Source of the DNA: Rhodospirillaceae bacterium
GTDB lineage: Bacteria > Pseudomonadota > Alphaproteobacteria > Bin65
Length of the DNA stretch: 64,000 bases
Direction: 5' to 3'
Assembly: GCA_026709535.1 (NCBI GenBank)
Contig: JAPOST010000169.1
Span: 1 to 64,000 of the forward strand
In this document: positions 15,961 through 24,531 of the stretch, piece by piece
Layout of the letters: the number at the start of each line of letters is the position of its first letter
Position numbering within the stretch: position 1 is the stretch's first letter
The notes under the pieces: generated by a model
Databases searched by the model: none
The model's input: the letters and a program-made list of their open reading frames with translations, nothing else
What the model was told of the DNA's origin: nothing
Translations under genes and position numbers: made by a program

Positions 15961-18905
15961 CTGGACTGGAAAGATTGCCTGGCGGTCTGGTCGATCGGAA
16001 TCGGTGCATCGCGTTCACTTTCGACGGGCATCCCTATCTGGGCTTTCCCGGCGATACGCTGGCTTCGGCGCTTCTCGCCAACGGCGTGAGGATGGTCGGG
16101 CGCAGTTTCAAGTACCATCGGCCCCGGGGTGTCTTTTCGGCGGGGTCTGAAGAGCCGAATGCTCTGGTACAGTTGCGTCGCGGCGCGTATCGCGAACCGA
16201 ATACCCGCGCAACCGTGGCGGAGCTTTTCGACGGTCTTGATGCGACCAGTCAGAACTACTGCGGATCCCTGCGTTTCGACCTGTTGGCCGTCAACGACCT
16301 TCTTGCCTCGTTTCTCGGCGCTGGTTTCTACTACAAGACCTTCATGTGGCCGCAAGCGTTGTGGGAGCGCCTGTATGAGCCGGTAATTCGTGCGTCCGCG
16401 GGACCGGGTCGTCTTTCGGGCGATACGGATCCGGATGTCTACGACAGAGGGTACCTGCATTGTGATCTGCTGGTCATCGGCTCCGGTCCCGCAGGTCTCG
16501 CCGCCGCCCTCGTTGCAGGGCGAAGCGGCGCGCGGACAATCCTCGTCGACGAGGACTTCGTGATGGGTGGTCGACTTCACGCCGAAACCCATGAAATCGA
16601 CGGACAACCGGGCGGGGCATGGGCGGGTTCTGTCGTTGCCGAGCTTGGCGCGCTGGAGAATGTCCGGCTTCTTTCCCGGACGACCGTGATCGGAGCGTAT
16701 GATCACGGCATCTACGGCGCTGTGGAACGCAAGACCGACCATCTACCGGACAGTAAGGGCAAACCCCGTCAGATTCTGTGGCGGGTCCATTCCAGGCGAG
16801 CGATCCTTTGCGCCGGCGCGATCGAGCGGCCGATCGCCTTTGGGGCCAATGACCGACCCGGGGTGATGTTGGCGGGCGCGGTGCGGACCTACGCGAACCG
16901 ATATGCCGTAGCGCCTGGCAAACGGGTGGGGGTCTTCACCAATAATGACGACGGCTGGCGCACGGCGGTCGATCTTGCCGCCAAAGGCGTCGAAATCGCT
17001 GCCGTGATCGATACCAGGGAGATGGCGCCGCCGGTTGACGTCACCAGCGTCGAGGTTCGCATGGGCGGGCGCATCACTACAACCTGGGGGCGCAAGGGCT
17101 TGAAGGCCATCACGCTCGCCACGGGCGAGAAAATCGCGATGGATTGTCTGGCGGTATCCGGTGGCTGGAATCCGGCGGTTCATCTGACCTGTCATCAGCG
17201 CGGCCGTCCTATCTGGCGAGACGACATTGCTGCCTTCGTTCCCGGCACCGGTCTTCCGGTCGGCATGGCTGTAGCGGGAAGCGTGAACGGGAGCCTGTCC
17301 TGCGGCGCGGCTTTGCGGGAAGGCCATGACGCCGCAAGCGCCATCATGCAGGATCTCGGAATTGGCCTCGCCAAGGATGCCTTGCCGGCGGCCAGCGATG
17401 AATCGGTCGCCGTCATGCCGTTCTGGCGGGTCACCGAAAGCAGGGGGCGGGCGTGGGTCGACTTGCAGAACGATGTCACCGTCAAGGATATTCAGCAAGC
17501 CCATCATGAAGGCTACCGATCTGTCGAACTGTTGAAGCGCTACACCACGCTGGGGATGGCGACTGATCAGGGCAAGACCGCCAATGTCGTGGCGCTAGCC
17601 ATCCTTGCCGAACACGGAGGGCGATCCATCGGGGATATTGGAACGACAATCTTTCGGCCGCCGTATACCCCCGTCTCGATCGCCGTCTTTGCCGGCCGGT
17701 CGCGCGGCAAGGCTTTCCGTCCGACGCGACTGACGCCGAGTCACGTGTGGGCCGAGGGGCGCGGGGGCACGTTCGTCGAAGCCAGCGGGTGGTTGCGCGC
17801 GCGATGGTATCCCGTATCCGGCGAGACCCACTGGCGGCAATCGGTGGACCGGGAAGTCAGGTTGACCCGAAGTGGTGTTGGTATCTGCGACGTCAGTACC
17901 TTGGGAAAAATCGACATTCAGGGTGAGGATTCCGGGACCTTCCTGAACAAGGTTTACGCCAACGGTTTCGCCAAATTGCCAGTTGGCAGGGTCCGGTACG
18001 GCCTTATGCTGCGGGAGGACGGTTTCGTTTACGACGACGGAACGACTGCCCGACTTGGCAAAACGCATTTCGTGATGACCACCACGACAGCCAACGACGG
18101 TCTGGTCTTCCGGAATCTGGAGTTCGCCCGCCAGTGCCTGTGGCCCGGTCTGGATGTTCATCTGGCGTCGGCGACCGAACAATGGGCGCAATTCTCCGTC
18201 GCCGGACCCCGTTCGCGCGACCTGTTGGCCAAGATCGTCGACCCGCCCTTCGATCTCGCGAACGACGCCTTTCCGCTGATGGCTTGCGGTACGGTCACCG
18301 TTTGCGGCGGCGCGCCGGGACGGCTGTTCCGAATCTCCTTTTCGGGTGAACTGGGTTACGAAATCGCCGTTCCCAGCCGCTACGGGGTATCGTTCATGGC
18401 GGCGCTGATGACGGCTGGCGAGGATTTTGATGCGGTTCCTTATGGCGTGGAAGCGCTCGGCGTCATGCGTCTCGAAAAAGGTCATGTGGCCGGGAACGAG
18501 CTGAACGGCCAGTCCACGGCGAAGATGTTGAACCTGGAACGAATGATCTCCAGGAAGAAGGACTGCATCGGCAATGTGCTGTCGCAACGCCCGGCCATGA
18601 ACCGTCAGGATGGTCTGGCGATGATGGGCTTCCGTCCATTGGATCGCAGCGTCGAACTCACGGCTGGGGCGCATTTTCTGGCAATGGATGCTGAAGACCG
18701 GATGGCGGCCGATGAAGGCTACATGACGTCCGTCGCCCATTCCCCGGAACTGGGTTACAGCATCGGCCTCGGCTTCATCATGCGCGGTCCGGAACGCGTG
18801 GGTGAAACGGTCCGAGCTTGGGATGCCGTCAACGGGAAGGACATTCCCGTCGAGATCGTGCCGCCTCATTTCGTTGATCCGCAAGGCAACCGGCTCCGTG
18901 GCTGA
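15957..18905 (+). CDS. soxA: Sarcosine oxidase subunit alpha
   Basis: The large subunit (982 residues from ATG 15957) binds NAD and tetrahydrofolate. Domains in order are an N-terminal ferredoxin-like domain (S-F-K-Y-H-R-P-R-G-V-F, E-E-P-N-A-L-V), an FAD/NAD oxidoreductase core (L-V-I-G-S-G-P-A-G-L-A-A-A), and a C-terminal GcvT/aminomethyltransferase domain that binds folate (L-T-R-S-G-V-G-I-C-D-V-S-T-L-G-K, F-S-G-E-L-G-Y-E-I, and G-L-E-type helix around E-A-L-G-V-M-R-L-E-K-G-H). The complete architecture predicts an active enzyme that passes the methyl group to tetrahydrofolate. The start overlaps the soxD stop. Confidence 0.95.
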   Translation: MTGLERLPGGLVDRNRCIAFTFDGHPYLGFPGDTLASALLANGVRMVGRSFKYHRPRGVFSAGSEEPNALVQLRRGAYREPNTRATVAELFDGLDATSQNYCGSLRFDLLAVNDLLASFLGAGFYYKTFMWPQALWERLYEPVIRASAGPGRLSGDTDPDVYDRGYLHCDLLVIGSGPAGLAAALVAGRSGARTILVDEDFVMGGRLHAETHEIDGQPGGAWAGSVVAELGALENVRLLSRTTVIGAYDHGIYGAVERKTDHLPDSKGKPRQILWRVHSRRAILCAGAIERPIAFGANDRPGVMLAGAVRTYANRYAVAPGKRVGVFTNNDDGWRTAVDLAAKGVEIAAVIDTREMAPPVDVTSVEVRMGGRITTTWGRKGLKAITLATGEKIAMDCLAVSGGWNPAVHLTCHQRGRPIWRDDIAAFVPGTGLPVGMAVAGSVNGSLSCGAALREGHDAASAIMQDLGIGLAKDALPAASDESVAVMPFWRVTESRGRAWVDLQNDVTVKDIQQAHHEGYRSVELLKRYTTLGMATDQGKTANVVALAILAEHGGRSIGDIGTTIFRPPYTPVSIAVFAGRSRGKAFRPTRLTPSHVWAEGRGGTFVEASGWLRARWYPVSGETHWRQSVDREVRLTRSGVGICDVSTLGKIDIQGEDSGTFLNKVYANGFAKLPVGRVRYGLMLREDGFVYDDGTTARLGKTHFVMTTTTANDGLVFRNLEFARQCLWPGLDVHLASATEQWAQFSVAGPRSRDLLAKIVDPPFDLANDAFPLMACGTVTVCGGAPGRLFRISFSGELGYEIAVPSRYGVSFMAALMTAGEDFDAVPYGVEALGVMRLEKGHVAGNELNGQSTAKMLNLERMISRKKDCIGNVLSQRPAMNRQDGLAMMGFRPLDRSVELTAGAHFLAMDAEDRMAADEGYMTSVAHSPELGYSIGLGFIMRGPERVGETVRAWDAVNGKDIPVEIVPPHFVDPQGNRLRG

Positions 18906-19506
18906 CCATGCCCTGACCGCCGCGTCTCCGCTGGCCGGCTATGCCCGAACCATCGGCGATGTCCTTCTGACCGAGGTAGGCGACTACAACCTGTGTTCCG
19001 TCGCCGCGCCACTGGGCGAAGACGAGGCCTTGGTGGACAGCTTCGACGTGCCGCGACCTGCAACCGGACAATCCTCCATATCGACGGACGGAGCCACGCG
19101 GCTTCTGGGTCTGCAGCCAGATCAGATACTCATCCTGTTTCGCGCAGATGACCCGGACAGGGCCGCCGATCAAGTCGCTGCTGCGATGAAGACGGCTGCC
19201 TATGTCACGGACCAGTCAGACAGTTGGGTATTGCTGGCGCTCGAGGGTGCAGACGTATGCCCTGTCCTTGAGCGGCTGTGCATGCTCGACCTGGACGACG
19301 CCGCCTTTCCGGCGGGGGCTGTCAGCCGGACGGTCATGGAGCATTTGTCCGTAATCATTCTGCGCGAGCGAGACAACCGGTTTCTGCTTTTCAACCCGCG
19401 ATCATCGGCGCGGTCTTTCCTCCATGCTGTGGAAACTGCAGCAGAAACCGTTCTTTTGCAATCGAATGAACCGGTGTCCGTCAGACATCGTCGTGGAACT
19501 TCCTGA
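18898..19506 (+). CDS. soxG: Sarcosine oxidase subunit gamma
   Basis: The last gene of the Sox operon. The product is 202 residues, as expected for SoxG. It has weak but typical family features: S-P-L-A-G-Y near the start, the hydrophobic S-W-V-L-L-A-L-E-G segment, L-E-R-L-C-M-L-D-L, and R-S-F-L-H near the C-terminus. GTG 18898 overlaps the soxA stop by eight bases, so the two are probably coupled in translation. Gamma subunits diverge fast, so the assignment leans on gene order. No terminator was seen in the 237 bases before the converging GNAT gene. Confidence 0.88.
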   Translation: MADHALTAASPLAGYARTIGDVLLTEVGDYNLCSVAAPLGEDEALVDSFDVPRPATGQSSISTDGATRLLGLQPDQILILFRADDPDRAADQVAAAMKTAAYVTDQSDSWVLLALEGADVCPVLERLCMLDLDDAAFPAGAVSRTVMEHLSVIILRERDNRFLLFNPRSSARSFLHAVETAAETVLLQSNEPVSVRHRRGTS

Positions 19507-19743
19507 CGGCATCGTCCGCAGCTCCTGGTATCATTGTCCCGTGCGAGAGGCGAGGCGTTCAGCTTCATGGGCGCCGGGGGCGGCGACGCGCCTGCTGTCG
19601 CGGCCGGTGTTTTGGTTCGGCATGTTGAAGGCGAAAAAGCGTCTGTGGCGGCAAGGCTGGCCAACCGGAACGGTGGAGCGCCTGATCGTGCAGAGCAGCG
19701 AGGATCTTTTCAACGTGCGATCGTCGACCGCAATCGTTGTCGT

Positions 19744-20736
19744 TCAGGGGCGATCAGTTGCTCGATGGAAAAGGCGGTTGCTGCGCGGATCGGCGATTGT
19801 CATGGCTTCCTGCTTGTACGGACGGAAGCCGGCGCGCTGATACATCGGCAGGGCGCGTGGATGATCCAGGGAGCAGGTATGCAACCAGAGCCTGTCCGGT
19901 TCGCAGGACCAGGCGATATGGATGATTTCGTGAAGGAGCCAGACACCCGCTCCGCGTCCGATTGCATGCGGCATGAGGCCGAAATACGCGAGTTCGATAT
20001 CATTACCCAAACGGCGATCCAGTTCGGCATAACCGGCAGGCGCGCCATTCATGTATAGCACATAGATTTCCACGCAGTCATCGCTGATGATGGCCTCAAG
20101 CGCGTCATCCTTCATGATTCGCCGCTCGTACCATAGCCAATCCTCTCCAACGGAGTTGTAGAGGTAGCGGTAGAATTTCACGCGCGGAGAGGAGAGGCGC
20201 AGCAGGGCTGATCTGCGCGGCTTGGCAAATGACAGGCGTCGTGGCCGGCCCGTCATCTCCAGATGGGTGATGGTCACGTCGAGCGTCCGATGGTACGCTG
20301 CCTGTTTCAAGTCAGCCGCCGATGCGTCGAACCATTTCTCGAGAGTCGTTACCCTTGCGTCAACATAATCCAACGCGTCATAGAACGCGAGTACGGGCGT
20401 ATTATCCGCCCGCGTCATCAACTGGACCTTTGGTGCGCCTGCTTCACGAAGCCAATTCTCGGCGCGGGTCATGAGGCGTCGACCCAGACCGCGACGCTGG
20501 TGATCCGGGTCGACCGAAAGGTAGTAGACCCATCCCCGGTGACCGTCGTGGCCGACCATCACCGTGCCGACCACGACGCCGTCCCCTGTAGCCACGAGCA
20601 GGGCTGATGTCGGGGTTTTCAGACAGCGAGCGATATCCTTGGCCGAGTCGTTCCAGGGTCGATAGTTTCCGGTTCTTCGCCACAGCGCGTCGACGGCCGT
20701 GAAATCGGTTTCGGCGTAGGGGCGAATGTGGATCAG
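19744..20736 (-). CDS. Tandem GNAT N-acetyltransferase
   Basis: The protein contains two GNAT domains. The first has I-R-P-Y-A-E-T-D-F and D-P-D-H-Q-R-R-G-L-G-R-R-L-M, the acetyl-CoA-binding motif. The second has Y-V-L-Y-M-N-G-A-P-A-G-Y-A-E-L, G-R-G-A-G-V-W-L-L and a final M-Y-Q-R-A-G-F. The natural N-terminus seems to be just before I-H-I-R-P-Y, where only CTG 20736 fits, seven bases after GGAGG. An ATG at 20808 would overlap sseA by about 50 bases and add unrelated residues. It lies directly downstream of cysK and sseA on the same strand. Substrate unknown; no evidence ties it to sulfur metabolism except position. Confidence 0.78.
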   Translation of the reverse strand: MIHIRPYAETDFTAVDALWRRTGNYRPWNDSAKDIARCLKTPTSALLVATGDGVVVGTVMVGHDGHRGWVYYLSVDPDHQRRGLGRRLMTRAENWLREAGAPKVQLMTRADNTPVLAFYDALDYVDARVTTLEKWFDASAADLKQAAYHRTLDVTITHLEMTGRPRRLSFAKPRRSALLRLSSPRVKFYRYLYNSVGEDWLWYERRIMKDDALEAIISDDCVEIYVLYMNGAPAGYAELDRRLGNDIELAYFGLMPHAIGRGAGVWLLHEIIHIAWSCEPDRLWLHTCSLDHPRALPMYQRAGFRPYKQEAMTIADPRSNRLFHRATDRP

Positions 20737-20756
20737 GGCCGGGCCTCCAAGGACAT

Positions 20757-21614
20757 CTACGGACCTGTCGCGACGGCTGCGTTCTTCTGCGCCGCCCACT
20801 CGCTCCACGAGCCATCGTAAACGCTGATATCCTTGTGGCCCAAGAGATTCAATCCCAAGGCCAGTGTACAGGCGGAAATGCCGGATCCGCAGGTCGTGAT
20901 GACCGGCTTCTGCAGGTCGATACCAACAGATTCGAACGCAGCACGCAGACTGTCCGCTGGCAGCATGGTTCCGGTTTCGGGATCCTGCAGGTTCTGGAAC
21001 GGCAGGTTTACGCTGCCTGGAATGTGTCCGGAAGGCAGGTCCGGGCGCGGTTCCGTTGCTTTTCCGGTGAATCGGTCGTGAGACCGGGCATCAACGATCT
21101 GGCGGTCACCTCTCTCGACGATCTGTTTCATTTGCCGAAGGTTGCGGGCTAGGGTGTTATCGACCTGCGGAGTGAAATTGCGTTCCTGCGGCATCGGCTC
21201 CAGCGATTCGGTAGACCGACCTTCTTTCAGCCATTTCGGCATTCCACCGTCCAGCACCGCCACATCACGGTGTCCGAAATAGCGGAACATCCACCAGACT
21301 CGGGGTGCGCTGAAGATACCGGCTCCATCGTAAACAATGATCAGGTTGCCATCTCCCAATCCCAGCTTGCGGACTTGCATGGAGAACTGTTCCGGACGGG
21401 GCAGGGCATGCGGATAGGGCGAGTCTTTATCCGCGATTTCGTCGATATCGAAATAGACGGCGCCGGGAATATGGGCCTTGGCGTATTCCATCCTCGGGTT
21501 CCGGTTCATCGCCGGCAGATACCAGGATGCGTCGACAACGCGCATGTCTGGCGCCTGCAAGTTGTCGGCCAGCCAGTCGGTGGAAACCAGGACGGAGGGA
21601 TCGGAATAGGTCAT
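20757..21614 (-). CDS. sseA: 3-mercaptopyruvate sulfurtransferase
   Basis: A two-domain rhodanese family protein of 285 residues. The first domain has the inactive-type rhodanese fold (V-V-D-A-S-W-Y-L-P, I-V-Y-D-G-A-G-I-F-S-A-P-R). The second has the active-site loop C-G-S-G-I-S-A-C, where the CGSG(V/I)xA type favours 3-mercaptopyruvate over thiosulfate. It moves sulfur from 3-mercaptopyruvate to thiols or cyanide. An AGGAG precedes ATG 21614. It is 27 bases downstream of cysK, pointing to a cysteine/sulfur transfer operon. Confidence 0.92.
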   Translation of the reverse strand: MTYSDPSVLVSTDWLADNLQAPDMRVVDASWYLPAMNRNPRMEYAKAHIPGAVYFDIDEIADKDSPYPHALPRPEQFSMQVRKLGLGDGNLIIVYDGAGIFSAPRVWWMFRYFGHRDVAVLDGGMPKWLKEGRSTESLEPMPQERNFTPQVDNTLARNLRQMKQIVERGDRQIVDARSHDRFTGKATEPRPDLPSGHIPGSVNLPFQNLQDPETGTMLPADSLRAAFESVGIDLQKPVITTCGSGISACTLALGLNLLGHKDISVYDGSWSEWAAQKNAAVATGP

Positions 21615-21641
21615 TTCTGTCTCCTGGCGGTCACTTGGGCG

Positions 21642-22643
21642 TCAATCCAGCCATCTGGGGGTAGGCAGGCCCTTTTCACGCAGGAATGCCGGATTGAACA
21701 TCTTGCTCTGATAACGGTTGCCGTAGTCGCACAGGATCGTCACGATCGTGTGGCCTGGACCCATTTCCCTGGCGAGGCGAACCGCCCCGGCAACGTTGAC
21801 GCCGCTGCTGCCGCCTAGGCACAGGCCCTCCTGTTCCAGAAGGTCGAAGGCATGAACCAGAGCTTCTTCATCCGGAATCTGGAAAGGATGGTCAATCTCC
21901 AGCCCCTTCAGGTTGGCGGTGATCCTGCCTTGTCCGATGCCTTCGGTAATTGATGATCCTTCGGCCTTGAGTTCACCGTGCTTGTAGTAATGAAACAGGG
22001 CAGCGCCCATCGGATCTGCCAAGCCGATCTGGATATTCCTGTTGCGCTCGCGGAGCGCCATGGCGACGCCGGCAAGGGTACCGCCCGACCCGACGGCGCA
22101 AATGAAACCATCGACCTTTCCATCCGTCTGTTCCCAGATTTCCGGTCCGGTGGTCCGATAATGGCCATTCCGGTTGGCAACGTTGTCAAACTGGTTGGCC
22201 CAGATCGCCCCGTTGGGTTCGGTCCTGGCCAGTTCCTGAGCTTTGCGCCCGGACAGCTTTACATAGTTGTTCGGGTCTCGATAAGGGACTGCCGGCACCT
22301 CAATCAGTTCGGCACCGCACAGCCGAAGCATATCCTTCTTTTCCTGAGATTGGGTTTCCGGAATGATGATGACAGTTTGATAGCCGCGGGTGTTGGCTAC
22401 TAGCGCAAGACCGATCCCCGTGTTTCCGGCAGTGCCTTCCACGATGACACCGCCAGGGCGCAATGCCCCGCTTTGTTCCGCATCTTCGATAATCGCCAAG
22501 GCAGCGCGATCCTTTACCGACTGGCCAGGGTTCATGAACTCGGCCTTGCCCAGAATGGCACAGCCTGTCTGATCAGACGGGCGTTTCAACCTGATCAGAG
22601 GGGTTTTGCCGATCATGTCGACGAAACCGTAGCGTATGGTCAT
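21642..22643 (-). CDS. cysK: Cysteine synthase A family PLP enzyme
   Basis: The enzyme forms cysteine from O-acetylserine and sulfide, or a related beta-replacement product, using PLP. The PLP-lysine is in G-Q-S-V-K-D-R-A-A. The substrate loop is G-T-A-G-N-T-G-I, and the phosphate-binding loop is A-V-G-S-G-G-T-L-A-G. The C-terminal half has S-S-G-V-N-V-A-G-A. ATG 22643 gives a normal 333-residue protein beginning M-T-I-R-Y-G-F-V-D-M-I-G-K-T-P-L. The frame is open for another 247 codons upstream, but homologs do not carry that extension. sseA and the GNAT gene follow. Confidence 0.9.
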   Translation of the reverse strand: MTIRYGFVDMIGKTPLIRLKRPSDQTGCAILGKAEFMNPGQSVKDRAALAIIEDAEQSGALRPGGVIVEGTAGNTGIGLALVANTRGYQTVIIIPETQSQEKKDMLRLCGAELIEVPAVPYRDPNNYVKLSGRKAQELARTEPNGAIWANQFDNVANRNGHYRTTGPEIWEQTDGKVDGFICAVGSGGTLAGVAMALRERNRNIQIGLADPMGAALFHYYKHGELKAEGSSITEGIGQGRITANLKGLEIDHPFQIPDEEALVHAFDLLEQEGLCLGGSSGVNVAGAVRLAREMGPGHTIVTILCDYGNRYQSKMFNPAFLREKGLPTPRWLD

Positions 22644-23101
22644 GGCTTTCTGTTTCCGAATTGCTTCAGCAAGGAGGAAACTAGGCGGCAGACTCGCGGC
22701 TATCAAGCGCGCCTTCAGACGTTCGTCATTCGTGAAGTCGGTCAAATCCAGGAACATTTCGGTAGTGGCGACAGTCTTGTCTTCGCGAAGTCCATCCCGA
22801 AAATCGTCGAGTCCCGGATGTCTGTCACGCGACGACAATCTCGGGTCCAGAAAGCGTTGAAGCACGCGGCTAAAGTTGTTCTTTTCCACCTTGTTCTCTT
22901 CAACGACGCCGATATCGTCACCTGTCCAAGTACCCAACGTCCGGAAATTTGTAAAATTGGCGACCCCGATCCCCGAAATTCCACCCCATGACGCGCTGTC
23001 AATCTTCTGCGGAACATATTCTCGCCACTCGCTCAACCATCTGAAATTCAATTCCCTGAACTTCAGGCGCGCTTGATTGATTCTCGCTTCGTTTTGACGA
23101 A
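22644..23101. other. Stretch upstream of cysK with an unexplained open frame
   Basis: The minus strand stays open in the cysK frame from ATG 23108 to cysK, about 155 codons, with a plausible hydrophilic composition and local lower GC. I recognise no family, no ribosome binding site is clear, and the plus strand is also open (22473-22991). It may be a short hypothetical gene that lost its own stop or simple chance. The cysK promoter should be within this stretch. Confidence 0.35.
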
Positions 23102-23638
23102 TCACCATCCCGCCGGCTTGGAGATCGCAGTGCCAAGCAGCACATTCAGAAGCTGCGCCGTCTGGCTCAGCTTCGGCGCAACCTGCCAGTGCCCTGGGCA
23201 CACGATGAACACGGGTTTGCGCCGCTGTGCGGTTGCCATCCGAATAGGCGTCACGAGATCGGTATCGTTCGATATCGCAGTGACCGCATCGTACAACTCG
23301 TTCCAGGCATCGTTGAAGAAATGTATCGCGAGACTGACGTCGGAGCCCTTTCTTGCATCGCGTGGAATTCGGCCACAAGCTCATCCGCTATTGGCACCGA
23401 CGGTTTGCGACGTCTCTTGCTCCGTCCGCCGCGCTCAGGGAAGTCTGCTGATAGGCCGGTGCACCAGGATCATGCGGACAGTGAGGCAGAGCAGCTTGAC
23501 GATCGCATCTCCCGGGGAAAATGGCAGCCTGCTCAGATGAACCGAGTCGAGCCATTTGAACAAAATTCCCTTGACGGCTCCATGGTACAGGTCGAAGCCA
23601 TCGACACAGGCCCGCGTTCTCACTTGCACCCCCAGCAA
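23102..23638 (-). pseudogene. Frameshifted NYN-domain (PIN-like) RNase gene
   Basis: Three pieces in different frames line up with one NYN/LabA-type protein. The first (from 23638) holds V-D-G-F-D-L-Y-H-G-A-V-K-G and F-K-W-L-D. A middle piece in another frame has D-P-G-A-P-A-Y-Q-Q-T. The third holds K-G-S-D-V-S-L-A-I-H-F-F-N-D-A-W, the acidic A-I-S-N-D-T-D-L-V-T-P-I-R, and a C-terminus near 23102. NYN proteins are metal-dependent nucleases; the conserved acidic residues are still visible, so decay is recent. At least two frame changes lie between about 23480 and 23360. Sequencing error is an alternative. Confidence 0.75.
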
Positions 23639-24409
23639 AAATCAAGGGCCACTCCGAGGAGCGGCTCTTGAGCCGACAGCACGTTGCCAACGGGCAACTC
23701 AAGAAAATTGAGCGCCAACCAAACCGTACTTCAAGAGGTCTGGGTTGTCACCCTTGAAAGCCGCCGGTCTCGCGATGCACCAGATTAGCAGTATGGTCGA
23801 CGCCCTGAGAGGAAAGGGGGCATTCGTGGCGCAGATCAGCATGATCGGGATTGATGAAGAACAGCTTTTGGCGCCACGATGCGCTGCACGCTGACACGTC
23901 AGCCAGCTGTCTGGTTCTGCCATGGTGCGCCGGTTCTGCCGGGTCGATCAACTAGGAAACCCCGAATATACCCCGAAGGCTAGCCGACGAATGCGCTTTT
24001 GTGTCAAGCGTTTCTTGGAATCGGCAAGCGAACTTCGGGACCGCCGGAGCCAGACAGACAACTGCCTACATGGCAAACACGAAGTCCAATTCTCGCTTGA
24101 GGCTTTCGTTCCGGTTCTATCTGGAACCGATCCAGCGCTTTCTATTCGGCCTGAATTGCCCTCATGCTCTCTTCAGGCCGTGCCATTAGTTCATGCGCAA
24201 TGGACTGGTTTGGAAAATTTCAGTCCCATGTTCAAACTCGCCGGATGGATATCAACACCAATATCGCGGATACGTTGGATGTCTGGTCGCGCAGCATTTT
24301 AAGAGGTTCATTTTTCAGATGTTGGTGCTCTTATCCAGTTTGCAGTTGGCCTAACGTTGCGTCACGTCCTTGGAAACGGCCTCATGCTGGCCGTATCTGC
24401 GATGCAAAC
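23639..24409. other. Non-coding or decayed stretch between the NYN remnant and glnA
   Basis: Nothing recognisable. Short minus-strand frames at 23699-23951 look like fragments without start signals. Base composition is less GC-rich from 24000 to 24360 than in the neighbouring genes. The 3' end of the glnA transcript must fall at or near its right side. Confidence 0.45.
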
Positions 24410-24435
24410 GGCTCAAGCGTCATGACGCTTGAGCC
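24410..24435. repeat. Perfect 26-bp palindrome downstream of glnA
   Basis: Each half is 13 bases, GGCTCAAGCGTCA followed immediately by its reverse complement, with no spacer. On the glnA strand it is about 95 bases past the stop codon. No T-run follows on either strand, so it is not a standard intrinsic terminator. It could fold as an RNA hairpin or act as a protein-binding dyad. Confidence 0.9.
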
Positions 24436-24531
24436 CGCTCGCTGCCGCAGTTTGGCGAAGAGCCTATGCCTACCTCAGATTTGAGTACATGCCGGGACCA
24501 AAAGCCGACCTTTGACTGGTGTCAAGGATTC

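Noticed and set aside
17595-18884. A 429-codon minus-strand frame opposite soxA
   Set aside because: Shadow of soxA, which has full domain structure on the plus strand.
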